A DNA stretch of 64,000 nucleotides from Buttiauxella sp965119215 (GTDB taxonomy: Bacteria > Pseudomonadota > Gammaproteobacteria > Enterobacterales > Enterobacteriaceae). The notes beneath the pieces were generated by a model that searched no databases, was not told the DNA's origin, and worked only from the letters and a program-made list of their open reading frames with translations. Location of the stretch: the NCBI GenBank assembly GCA_965119215.1, contig CBCPKK010000001.1, forward strand, positions 62,001 through 126,000. Direction: 5' to 3'. This document shows, one piece after another, positions 51,952-59,895 of the stretch; position 1 is the first letter of the stretch, and each line of letters opens with the position of its first letter. The position numbers and the translations under genes are program-made.

Positions 51952-53313
51952 TTAAACTTTTTCTTCAGTCCATATATTTGGATAGTGACTCTTTATTTTT
52001 TCAATACGTATTGCTCCAGATAATTTGGAACAAGCATCAATGATCGCATTAAGCAAAGCCTCAAGTTTGGAGGTGTCATATTTACTTTCGATAAGCTTAA
52101 CTTCTGATGTATCAAGATATCTTTTTGCGTAATACTCTTTAAACTCAAGTGCGCCTTGATACATCCCGGTCTCTTTTTTATAGTTAGTCCATCTAACAAT
52201 GTATGAGTCATATTCACTATATGTTAAATCCAAGTAACACTCTATAGCGGCAGCAGTTCCATTAATATTGGATAAGGTTAGGCCGTCTGGGCCACAAGTA
52301 GGGAAACTTTCAAACTCCTTAAGATCCGGAAGACATATGCAACTCATATTATGAGGAAGCTTCATCTTTATGATTTTCTTGAAAGCTTCAACCCCTTCAC
52401 TATCATTGTCGAGTACAAAAATGATTTGGTTCTGTACATCAATTTTTACTAATCCCTCAGCAAACTTTGATAATCCCCCAGTGCCGGGGAATGGATGGCC
52501 AGATGTTACATCGATGAAACGAAAAAATTCACAAACGCTAGGCTTAATTAGCTTAAATGCCTTTTGTAATATATGTGAGTCCGAGGAACCTTCAGTTGCT
52601 ATGAGAAAAGAATTTTCACGGTTAATTTCAGTTTTTATTTGGTTAATGTGAACCCATCCGTTAGCGACTATTTCCCCATAGTCCCACTCGACATACTCAC
52701 TAAGATTATGTTTGTTTTCACTTAAAAGTTTGATCATAGAGTATGGATGAAGTATGTTTATGACACTGAAAAACGCTGTTTTTTCTGACCAGTAAAAGTT
52801 GTTATAAGGATCATAGAGAGGAATTCTTTTTAAAATGTCGTTAGGGAATAACTTCAAAATGAAATTATCATTCTCTGTTTTTTTTGAATTATCAAAGTCG
52901 ATATCTTTATCGTTTAACTCCCCCAGATCATAGCTCTTAAGTAAGCCCAGAAACTCATCAAAACTAAAAAGATTTTCTAAAGGTTCCCAATTATCGGGAT
53001 AGGCTTCAATCATTTCGTTTCTTTGATAAACCTCATGCTTTACAAGATTTTCATATTCCGCACGAATAGCAGTAAGAGAAAAACCAAGTAACTCAACCCG
53101 TTCAGCTACTGCTGCAAGAGGCTTCCTGAGTACGGTCCACTGAAGGCGTCTTTCTTCATCAATTTCATCGGTTTCTTCCAGATCATAGCGTTCGTGCTGA
53201 GGTATCATTATGTGGTCGGTTGACTGGAACAATGCACCATGATCAACACCTAAGCTATTTTTACTCCAATCTAGCGTTGCACCTGAAACCTTAAGTGAAA
53301 TTTCCGTGCCCAT
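51952..53313 (-). CDS. HEPN/Toprim-domain protein, putative defence nuclease
   Basis: A 453-residue protein with two recognisable parts. The N-terminal ~230 residues resemble the HEPN/Toprim-associated region (MGTEISLKVSGATLDWSKN, charged helical segment with EETDEIDEERR). The C-terminal part is a Toprim domain: IATEGSSDSHILQKA carries the catalytic Glu241 and FVLDNDSEG the DxD pair Asp302/Asp304. Toprim domains of this type occur in OLD-like nucleases and primases, and this combination is common in anti-phage islands. The gene has about 37-38% GC, lower than its neighbours, suggesting separate transfer. It stands alone on the minus strand. Its action is inferred, not known. Confidence 0.75.
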   Translation of the reverse strand: MGTEISLKVSGATLDWSKNSLGVDHGALFQSTDHIMIPQHERYDLEETDEIDEERRLQWTVLRKPLAAVAERVELLGFSLTAIRAEYENLVKHEVYQRNEMIEAYPDNWEPLENLFSFDEFLGLLKSYDLGELNDKDIDFDNSKKTENDNFILKLFPNDILKRIPLYDPYNNFYWSEKTAFFSVINILHPYSMIKLLSENKHNLSEYVEWDYGEIVANGWVHINQIKTEINRENSFLIATEGSSDSHILQKAFKLIKPSVCEFFRFIDVTSGHPFPGTGGLSKFAEGLVKIDVQNQIIFVLDNDSEGVEAFKKIIKMKLPHNMSCICLPDLKEFESFPTCGPDGLTLSNINGTAAAIECYLDLTYSEYDSYIVRWTNYKKETGMYQGALEFKEYYAKRYLDTSEVKLIESKYDTSKLEALLNAIIDACSKLSGAIRIEKIKSHYPNIWTEEKV

Positions 53314-54148
53314 AATTCCTCTTTTAAACTGTTGGCAATCACTTAATTAAACCACCAGGAATATCATTTGTCATCAACTATGCTATGAAATTACAAGCGG
53401 TATAATGTCTTCAAAATTCAAAGTGAATATCAATCATTAGGAATTAATCCAAGGGCAGAACCAAGCGATCGGCTCGTTGCAGATTATCGCGCTGTAAGTT
53501 ACGTATTGCACCATCGGAGGTGAGAACAATTATGAGCTTCCACTTTTTGCTCATAGCGGATCTGACAGCCAACAGGACTGGCCGCTTTGTGCCCGCAGTA
53601 GGCGTTGCTAACGGCGTAATGTGTCACTCAACGCGGAGCAGTCAAATTAATTAATAGACTTTGTCTCTTCCCTAAATTTGTTTGGTAAACACAGTCAATC
53701 AGTGGGTAGCATCATCTACATATTTGTAGACGGACTTCTGGCTTTCAGATGTTAACACGAGGGGCTTACTTGAGCACTTTGAGTCATTCTTCCATCTCGG
53801 CCAGATCCCGCACCCATCTCGTAGATAGTCGTTTTGGCTACAAGGCCAATCTCAATCTGCCTCAGCTCTTGGCGACGGATTGTGTTAAGAAATAGCAGAA
53901 CTCCGTTTTTGATTAATTGAGACAGGTCGTTAAGGACACTCGATCCGGAGATTTGTTTTGTGCGCGAGCTACAGTGCTGCTGTCGCGTCCAGTTTACTAA
54001 TAAGTTATTCTGCATTTCAAACTCCGTGGGCATTTGGTGAAGCAAGGTTTGCCACCAATATTTGGTGCTTTTCATTGGGTAACGGCGGAAATTCACAGGG
54101 ACGTAGTAAGGTTTACCGAAGACTAATAGCAGCAGAAAAGGAGCGAGT
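53314..54148. other. 835-bp region without a convincing gene
   Basis: This gap between two divergent defence genes must hold their promoters. A 114-codon open frame on the minus strand (53752-54096) has no ribosome site or family motif that I recognise. The stretch 53490-53650 is more GC-rich and looks like debris, possibly a decayed gene. The last 15 bases include AAGGAG, the ribosome site of the next gene. Confidence 0.5.
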
Positions 54149-55087
54149 ATGGCGACGATAACGGTTTCTCCGGTTCATTTTGAGGACTACAGTGGTATCC
54201 AGTTCGAGCGCCTTGTTTTTGCATACCACCTGCGCGCGGGTTGGCATGATCTGATTTGGCACGGTCAATCAGGAGGTGATCAAGGGCGAGATATCTCGGG
54301 TATTGAACCATTTGATGACCAGCCAGCACGTAAGACCATCATCCAATGCGCGAACCGAGACACGTTGACACTGGCAAAAGCCAAGAGCGACATGAGTAAG
54401 TCGATTAAAGCAACTGGCAGTGTCCCAGACGTCTTTAAGTTCGTCTCTCGTGGTGCGGTCTCGGATGCTGGCAGAACGCGCATCGAGCAAGCAGCAGCTT
54501 CCCTAGGCGTCAGGCATGTAACGATATGGTCGGGCGTAGAGTTCGAAGAAAACTTGCGTCTTCGTGCTGAATATCTGCTGCACCGTTTTGTCCAGGGCGT
54601 CGAGTTTCCTGATGTTGAAGCTGATATTCAAAAATTCACGGATGATTTTCCCGACCTTTCCGACGCCGATGTTCTGCAACTGATGGCTTCCGTATTTGAC
54701 CGGCCAGCATTTCGCACACCGTTTCAACAAGAAAGTTCTCTCCCTGCTTTTCAGAAGGCAATCGAAGATACCATTGGCGCACTAAATACAGGTTTGTGGA
54801 GAACGCGTGAGGGCGTCGAGATCAGGCGCATTCCTTCGATCCACCATCTCAAAAATCAACGCATCCAGACAGTGATGGGAAAAGTGGTTCGTCAGGTCGA
54901 CCAACTGCGGCGCATCTTCGTAACTCGGCTTAAGGAAGGGGAAATCAGACCTTGTGGATGTGGTCAGCCCGATTGCCCCACGTTTACGCTCACGCAACGC
55001 GTGGCTGACGAGCTAGACGACGCGAGACAGAGAATCCTCACGACGTTTCAATCAGTGTATACTTCCTTCAGTGTGAGCCTTAGTTAG
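54149..55087 (+). CDS. Mrr-like restriction endonuclease-domain protein
   Basis: A 312-residue protein whose N-terminus resembles Mrr-type PD-(D/E)xK nucleases: DYSGIQFERL with Glu20, the GQSGGDQGRDISG loop with Asp48, then KTIIQCANR, where the usual ExK/QxK lysine position reads Asn-Arg. The middle part is helical, and the C-terminus has a CGCGQPDC cluster (CxCx4C), possibly binding zinc. AAGGAG precedes ATG. It is followed 75 bp later by a second nuclease-like gene and a HEPN gene on the same strand. The changed lysine means activity may be altered. I do not recognise a named family for the whole protein. Confidence 0.65.
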   Translation: MATITVSPVHFEDYSGIQFERLVFAYHLRAGWHDLIWHGQSGGDQGRDISGIEPFDDQPARKTIIQCANRDTLTLAKAKSDMSKSIKATGSVPDVFKFVSRGAVSDAGRTRIEQAAASLGVRHVTIWSGVEFEENLRLRAEYLLHRFVQGVEFPDVEADIQKFTDDFPDLSDADVLQLMASVFDRPAFRTPFQQESSLPAFQKAIEDTIGALNTGLWRTREGVEIRRIPSIHHLKNQRIQTVMGKVVRQVDQLRRIFVTRLKEGEIRPCGCGQPDCPTFTLTQRVADELDDARQRILTTFQSVYTSFSVSLS

Positions 55088-55162
55088 GCAATGAAAAATG
55101 GAACCTACAGCGTACTCATTCTTCTTGAAAGCCCAATATAATTTCTTAAGTATGCGAATGTG

Positions 55163-55645
55163 ATGATGGCACTGACCCCGGAACAAATTCACTACCTCAA
55201 CCAATATGCACCAGGCGAAGCTGTGTCACATGCATTGTCCGAGCTACTATTCATTGATCATGATCTTCTCGGTATCGATGCTAACGAACGGTCGATTACC
55301 TTTCGCTTTGCGATGTACCTCCAGCAATGTTTCCCCGGTTGGACTGTAGATTGCGAATACAACCGGGACAGCATTGAACCTAAACGGCTCAGACATTTGG
55401 AACTTTATCCAGACAGCGAAGACGTTGAGGCAAAGACAGTATTTCCAGATGTGATCGTGCATCGCCGAGGTACACGACAGAATCATTTGGTCTTGGAGTT
55501 CAAAAAATCAACGAGTCGCGTCGATAGAGAGATCGATCTACTAAAACTTCGAGGTTATAAGCAGCAGCTTGGTTACGAGCACGCTCTGTTTGTGGAGGTC
55601 GGCACCGAAGGGCAATCGATCATCACGGCGCTCGAGTGGGTCTGA
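55163..55645 (+). CDS. Small PD-(D/E)xK nuclease-like protein
   Basis: A 160-residue protein with a clear PD-(D/E)xK core: FPDVIVHRRG (Pro-Asp near 95-96) followed by HLVLEFKKS (Glu-Phe-Lys near 112-114), and a C-terminal helix/strand with QLGYEHALFVEVG. This is the catalytic fold of restriction and repair nucleases. Start choice is uncertain: GTG 55160 and ATG 55163 and 55166 follow one another without a strong ribosome site; I use 55163. It lies between the Mrr-like and the TIGR02391 genes, which suggests a three-gene unit. No DNA-recognition or helicase domain is present. Confidence 0.75.
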   Translation: MMALTPEQIHYLNQYAPGEAVSHALSELLFIDHDLLGIDANERSITFRFAMYLQQCFPGWTVDCEYNRDSIEPKRLRHLELYPDSEDVEAKTVFPDVIVHRRGTRQNHLVLEFKKSTSRVDREIDLLKLRGYKQQLGYEHALFVEVGTEGQSIITALEWV

Positions 55646-55666
55646 GAGGTGATAGAAAGATAATTC

Positions 55667-56470
55667 ATGATACGTATTCCATCATTCAACTCTCAGCACC
55701 TTGAGGCCGCCTGTCGCGTCCTTGCTGATACCGAACGTGGCTTGAGTGGGTCGCAGATCGAGCGACTGCTACAAGAAATTAAAGTTGCGGACACATCGCC
55801 AGGAATGACAAAGTGGAAACGTCTGTTTAATGCGCTCGCAGGTGCGCAGAACCAGTATCAGGTCGGCAACCATCTTATTATGTTCATTAACCGTGCGATG
55901 AACCCGGTTAATTACGCCCGTGATCCATCGGTGTTTGCCTGGCGACGTGATGAACTCAATGTTGTCCTGGCTTTTTCCGGTTTTTATATCCGTGAGGATG
56001 GTAAGGTCGCGAGCGCTGCTAAAGTAACGACTCTGGATTCTGCTCGAGCCCGCGCCGGGCGACTTAAGGCTGCACTCGAAAGCCGTGCTGTGCATGCGGA
56101 AGTTTTGAACTATTGCCGTGCCGAACTTCTGGACGAAAACTATTTTCATGCCGTCTTCGAGGCGACGAAGGGGGTTGCGGAACGTATTCGTCAGTTGTCC
56201 GGGTTGAGCGGTGATGGTGCTGACTTGGTGAACAAGGCATTTACCGGACAACAACCTGTTCTGACTTTGGGATCGCTCACCACCGACTCAGAAAAGAGCG
56301 AACAGAAAGGTTTTGCGAATCTACTGATTGGTCTATTCGGTGCTGTGCGCAATCCACTAGCCCATGCGCCTAAGAAGAATTGGCCCATGTCTGAACTGGA
56401 TGCGCTGGACATCCTTACGTTGGTTTCGCTTATTCATCGCAAGCTGGATGGCACGCAGAAACAACTATAG
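55667..56470 (+). CDS. TIGR02391/Ymh-family protein with HEPN motif
   Basis: A 267-residue protein whose C-terminal half matches the TIGR02391 (Ymh) family, a group common in phage-resistance loci. It ends in the HEPN-type RNase motif RNPLAHAP (Arg228, Asn229, His233), following GFANLLIGLFGAVRNP, with the WPMSELDALDILTLVSLIHRKL helix after it. The N-terminal half is helical and of unknown role. It begins 21 bp after the small nuclease gene and ends the operon. By analogy with other HEPN proteins it may cut RNA when activated, but no such test is known to me for this arrangement. Confidence 0.78.
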   Translation: MIRIPSFNSQHLEAACRVLADTERGLSGSQIERLLQEIKVADTSPGMTKWKRLFNALAGAQNQYQVGNHLIMFINRAMNPVNYARDPSVFAWRRDELNVVLAFSGFYIREDGKVASAAKVTTLDSARARAGRLKAALESRAVHAEVLNYCRAELLDENYFHAVFEATKGVAERIRQLSGLSGDGADLVNKAFTGQQPVLTLGSLTTDSEKSEQKGFANLLIGLFGAVRNPLAHAPKKNWPMSELDALDILTLVSLIHRKLDGTQKQL

Positions 56471-56726
56471 CGGCACCATAGTGGAGTTGCATGAGCTACA
56501 CAGTGTTGATCTTGCTGTACCATCATTATAAGAAAGCAATCCGAATTCTAAATTGATGATTATCTCTCAATAACCTTCATCTATCTATTTATATGACTTA
56601 ATTTGCTGATATCTATTTTTTTAAGTAACATAGTGTGTCTTATCTCCGTCTGAAGAGCTGGTTGCAACAATCGTTAACAGGCCCCCCAGTTCCGAGACTG
56701 AACTCTTTTCCATTGGTGCACAAAAG
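56471..56726. other. Spacer before att repeat B
   Basis: About 256 bp without a gene; AT-rich in the middle (56540-56640). No hairpin with a T-run follows the TIGR02391 gene. This looks like island filler next to the second attachment-like repeat. Confidence 0.4.
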
Positions 56727-56751
56727 CAAAAAGCCTGCTAGTAATCAGGCT
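56727..56751 (-). terminator. Terminator downstream of qatD / att copy B
   Basis: On the minus strand AGCCTG and CAGGCT pair around an 8-base loop and are followed by TTTTTG. It is 139 bp after the qatD stop. It corresponds in position to the tRNA terminator at 51645-51680, next to the repeat. Confidence 0.75.
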
Positions 56752-56755
56752 GTTC

Positions 56756-56857
56756 AAATTTGGCTCTGTAATTGGGATTGCCTTATTCAGTTACAAGCTA
56801 ATATATAAGCGAAACTTGAGTCACTTCTCTGTCAAGACCACCAAGATGAACACCAAT
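56756..56857. repeat. Attachment-site repeat copy B (degenerate)
   Basis: AAATTTGGCTC-TGTAATTGGGAT (56756-56778), AAGCTAATATATAAGCGAAAC and GTCAAGACCACCAAGATG, AACACCAATC correspond in order and spacing to 51681-51784. The asn tRNA 3' portion is decayed compared with copy A. I interpret it as the junction between two islands that integrated in turn at the same tRNA gene. Confidence 0.65.
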
Positions 56858-56889
56858 CTCTTTTTCATTTAATCATAGTAAGGTTGCCT

Positions 56890-57642
56890 TCAATAACTGA
56901 TTAGGGTCCGCAAATTATTCCGAATGACGTAGACCATATCACTCGTGGATAGCCCATATAAATGGGCTAGTTCTTCTACAGTATTTTCTATATCAGCTGG
57001 TTGTGAAGGCCTATTATCAATACGTGTGAATGGACCATCGGTTTCTGTTAGCACTCGCTCAATTGGAATAGACTGTATCATAGGAATATGTCTGGCATTG
57101 CTAATCATTTCCATATTAATAGAAAAATAGCATCCTAACTCTAATGCTCGCTTCGCCTCGTTCTTTGTTCCAGTGAACCAGTGGAGAACAATTTTCCCAC
57201 GCCCTAAGGGTAAATATGCTTCAATGAAGTCTAGTACAATTTTGACCGCTCTGACGCTATGGACTGTAATGATCTTATCGCCAGCCTGAGCGCAACGTTG
57301 CAATATATGTTGAAATACTCGCTTTTGCGCATCGAGTGACTTGAAAAAGCGAGGACCAGCATCCAGTCCAACTTCACCAACATAGCGTGTCTCCGATAGG
57401 TAATGATCCCATAGTTCTAGTTCATTTTCATGGTTGGCTACCAATTGGGGATGTAACCCTAATGCTGCTCGGACATACTTCGTACGCTTTGCAATCTCGT
57501 GATTGCGAGGCCATGCGCGCGGTGTTGTCGTAACTGCCAATGTAAATATTCCAGCTTTCTCTGCATCTCTGACTGCTGAATAATGATCAGGGTAGAGATC
57601 AAGGTGACAGTGAAAATCGACAAGCCCTTTAGTTGCATTCAT
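56890..57642 (-). CDS. qatD: TatD-family DNase QatD
   Basis: The fourth gene of a Qat anti-phage system. The 250-residue TatD-type metal hydrolase has DFHCHLD (His11, His13), the metal-bridging Glu in GEVGLDAG, VHSVRA and LHWFTG with further His ligands, and TETDGPF with the catalytic Asp. I use ATG 57642 (AAGGATATTTAC before it, MNATKGLVDFHC) because an upstream start at 57723 would overlap qatC by 68 bp and add unrelated residues. QatD is required for Qat defence in published work. TatD enzymes also act on DNA ends in repair, but the neighbours fix the assignment. Confidence 0.93.
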   Translation of the reverse strand: MNATKGLVDFHCHLDLYPDHYSAVRDAEKAGIFTLAVTTTPRAWPRNHEIAKRTKYVRAALGLHPQLVANHENELELWDHYLSETRYVGEVGLDAGPRFFKSLDAQKRVFQHILQRCAQAGDKIITVHSVRAVKIVLDFIEAYLPLGRGKIVLHWFTGTKNEAKRALELGCYFSINMEMISNARHIPMIQSIPIERVLTETDGPFTRIDNRPSQPADIENTVEELAHLYGLSTSDMVYVIRNNLRTLISY

Positions 57643-57655
57643 GTAAATATCCTTT

Positions 57656-59023
57656 TCAAGCTGGTCTTGTCGAAACACCGTCGATAAGTCGCGCAACTTC
57701 AGCAAGTCCGCGCTGATATACACCAGCTAGCTGGTCTAAATGCATTGCTTCATCCGCAAGCGAGCCAGGCTTGTGAATCAAGATACTTGCTAGTTGCGGA
57801 TTATCTTTCAGACGAGCAATTGCATATTGAAATGATCTGACCTGTACTCCAGTTGCTTGGCGCGTGTCCAAGGGGTGAGCATGAAGATCTGCCACTGTAT
57901 ACACCGTTGGATCACTATCAGGTCCCCATGCTGCCATTAATGCTGCTCGGCGGATCAGGCATGGCAAACAATAGCCACACTGTTCAATGCCATGCCCCAA
58001 CCAACGGGCCTTGGCCGGTGATGAGCACGATAGTGAATCTGATATCAGGCTTTTTAAAAGAGAAGGATTTTGGCAAGACGAAGCCATCTCCCCTTTAGTT
58101 TTGTTCCAATACGGATTTTGAATTTCGCCATTGATGCCAAGTATGGAAAGTAGTTCATTCCATCTCGCCATATAATATGGGTGCGTCGTGCGAGTACTGT
58201 TTGATCCCAATCGTAGTGGATCCAACGGTACATTTAGAGCAATCAATCCATTTTCAGGGACGCGCAAAACGAAATGGTTTCCTAGTCCGGTTCCTGCGAA
58301 AACACCGAGAGCAAAAAACAAGAAAGATCTGCCTCGAGTACTATTCTCTGAACTTACGCCTTCCACAAGTCCTTCCTCAAAGGACATACCAACTCGCAAT
58401 CTCCCTAAAGATGATTTGACGTAATGTTTTTTTAAACCGGCAAACAGCTTAGTTTGTGCATCACTTGTTGCCCCCTCTCCGAAATGACTAACCAGAAGCG
58501 GTGTAGTTCCACTCTCTAACGAGTCGATAGCTCCAATTAAACTATCAAGTCCACCTGAGAATAAACTGACTGAATCAAATGGGTGAGCAATCAGGGTTGG
58601 TGGTGCTTCTTTGACGACAGTATTAAATCGCTCGGGGCGTGGCCTAAAATCGACCGTCCAGCGATCGCCGGTTAAAAAATCAAGAGAATTTTTGAGGGTT
58701 GGCGCTGCTGAATACCAACGAGAGGGATTACTCACAGGTACTATCAATCTTATCTCGCGTGTCCACGAATCCTGCGATTGCTCAACACGCGAGATTCGTG
58801 TGTCAGCAGCATGGACATGGGCTGCTAAAACCAACAGGTCAATGCCCATTTCTGTTGGGAATATGCCGATATTGTTAAGGCTGGACAGTGCATGACCAAT
58901 TCCATAATCCAACGTTTGTTTGCTGGCGACGAGCTGTAGGGAAGTTATCTGTTCATCTAAGCCTGCTACAGGGTCAAATGAATCGTCATAACCGAAATGA
59001 CCAACTAGGAGTTGTCGCATCAT
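57656..59023 (-). CDS. qatC: QueC-like protein QatC
   Basis: A 455-residue protein with a QueC-like core. The PP-loop SLFSGGLDSLIG (SGGLDS, residues 156-161) binds ATP, and the C-terminal EQCGYCLPCLIRRA (Cys349, Cys352, Cys355) with an upstream Cys (about 333) makes the zinc site. QueC enzymes make 7-deazaguanine derivatives from a carboxylate; Qat uses this fold for an unknown modification in defence. An N-terminal extension of about 150 residues is typical of QatC. It overlaps qatB by 4 bp. Confidence 0.93.
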   Translation of the reverse strand: MMRQLLVGHFGYDDSFDPVAGLDEQITSLQLVASKQTLDYGIGHALSSLNNIGIFPTEMGIDLLVLAAHVHAADTRISRVEQSQDSWTREIRLIVPVSNPSRWYSAAPTLKNSLDFLTGDRWTVDFRPRPERFNTVVKEAPPTLIAHPFDSVSLFSGGLDSLIGAIDSLESGTTPLLVSHFGEGATSDAQTKLFAGLKKHYVKSSLGRLRVGMSFEEGLVEGVSSENSTRGRSFLFFALGVFAGTGLGNHFVLRVPENGLIALNVPLDPLRLGSNSTRTTHPYYMARWNELLSILGINGEIQNPYWNKTKGEMASSCQNPSLLKSLISDSLSCSSPAKARWLGHGIEQCGYCLPCLIRRAALMAAWGPDSDPTVYTVADLHAHPLDTRQATGVQVRSFQYAIARLKDNPQLASILIHKPGSLADEAMHLDQLAGVYQRGLAEVARLIDGVSTRPA

Positions 59024-59895
59024 TGTTTATTAGCCTCTGCATCGCCAAGAGCCTGTAAAATTCTAAACGCAGACTCATAGATCGTATCCACGAATCCTTG
59101 AATTTGCTCTGGAGTAAGATGATTTGTCCCAATTTGAGCGCGTGCGAGTGCATCGCTTACTCCACCCCGGATGAAATCTCGCACCTGCTGCTCAACAAGA
59201 TGTGCTGTATGCGCATTTATTGGCATCGTCACCGCTTTGGTTCCAATGTCATTACAAATGCGTGCTTCGATCGCGTGAGTAGCATATAGTTCGAAAACGG
59301 TTTGCATTTGATCTGGTGTAAATGTATTCAAATCAGTGAGACCTTCGTTAGCAAGTTCTACGATAGTCTCGATGTATGCTTCACGGGCAATGCCCTCATC
59401 AACAGTACCTGCTCCTGGGCAGATGAAATCAGCTAGCCCAATGAAAATTTCAGTGATTGGACGGCCTGCTAGCGATTCTAAATTCAGTGAGCGTAGCGCT
59501 TCGTTGACACCCCTTGTTTGTACCTCCGCTAGGAAACCGAGGAGCCGTGCCCCCGCCCCTCTGGAAGCTCCCATACGTTGTGCTGCCTGCCTAGCACCAC
59601 CTGATGACGTTGAAACATACTTCGATATGGCCCGCCCGAGGCTTGCTCGATCTGAACCACCAGACCCTGCAAATCGTGTGAAGTTATTGCGCGCGTTTGA
59701 GAAACGTTGCGGATCAGCTGTACCTGGTATTGGTGGGCGATTTGGTGGAGTCAGGGGTTCAGGACGATCTATTGGCTGCTGGTCGTCTTGTCCTGGGCCA
59801 TTGCCTTGCGGGGATGCCGGGGGGGCGTTATCCAACCATGATGGAATAAGTGGAGTCCCGCCGCCAGGCCCTCCATAAGCTGTTGATGTTCCCAT
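59020..59895 (-). CDS. qatB: Qat anti-phage protein QatB
   Basis: A 291-residue protein without a known enzymatic domain. Its first ~65 residues are rich in Gly, Pro and Gln (GGPGGGTPLIPSW, GPGQDDQQPIDRPEPLTPP) and probably disordered; the rest is mostly helical, with a GSDRASLGRAISKYVSTSSGG stretch near residue 80. Its length and position between the KAP ATPase and QatC fit QatB, a family known only from this system. The start overlaps the qatA stop by one base (TAATG). Confidence 0.88.
   Translation of the reverse strand: MGTSTAYGGPGGGTPLIPSWLDNAPPASPQGNGPGQDDQQPIDRPEPLTPPNRPPIPGTADPQRFSNARNNFTRFAGSGGSDRASLGRAISKYVSTSSGGARQAAQRMGASRGAGARLLGFLAEVQTRGVNEALRSLNLESLAGRPITEIFIGLADFICPGAGTVDEGIAREAYIETIVELANEGLTDLNTFTPDQMQTVFELYATHAIEARICNDIGTKAVTMPINAHTAHLVEQQVRDFIRGGVSDALARAQIGTNHLTPEQIQGFVDTIYESAFRILQALGDAEANKQ

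Noticed and set aside
53752..54096. 114-codon open frame on the minus strand
   Set aside because: No ribosome site, no motif I recognise and irregular composition; kept only as part of the gene-poor gap.
57643..57723. Longer QatD start
   Set aside because: It would overlap qatC by 68 bp and adds residues unlike TatD; ATG 57642 has a ribosome site.
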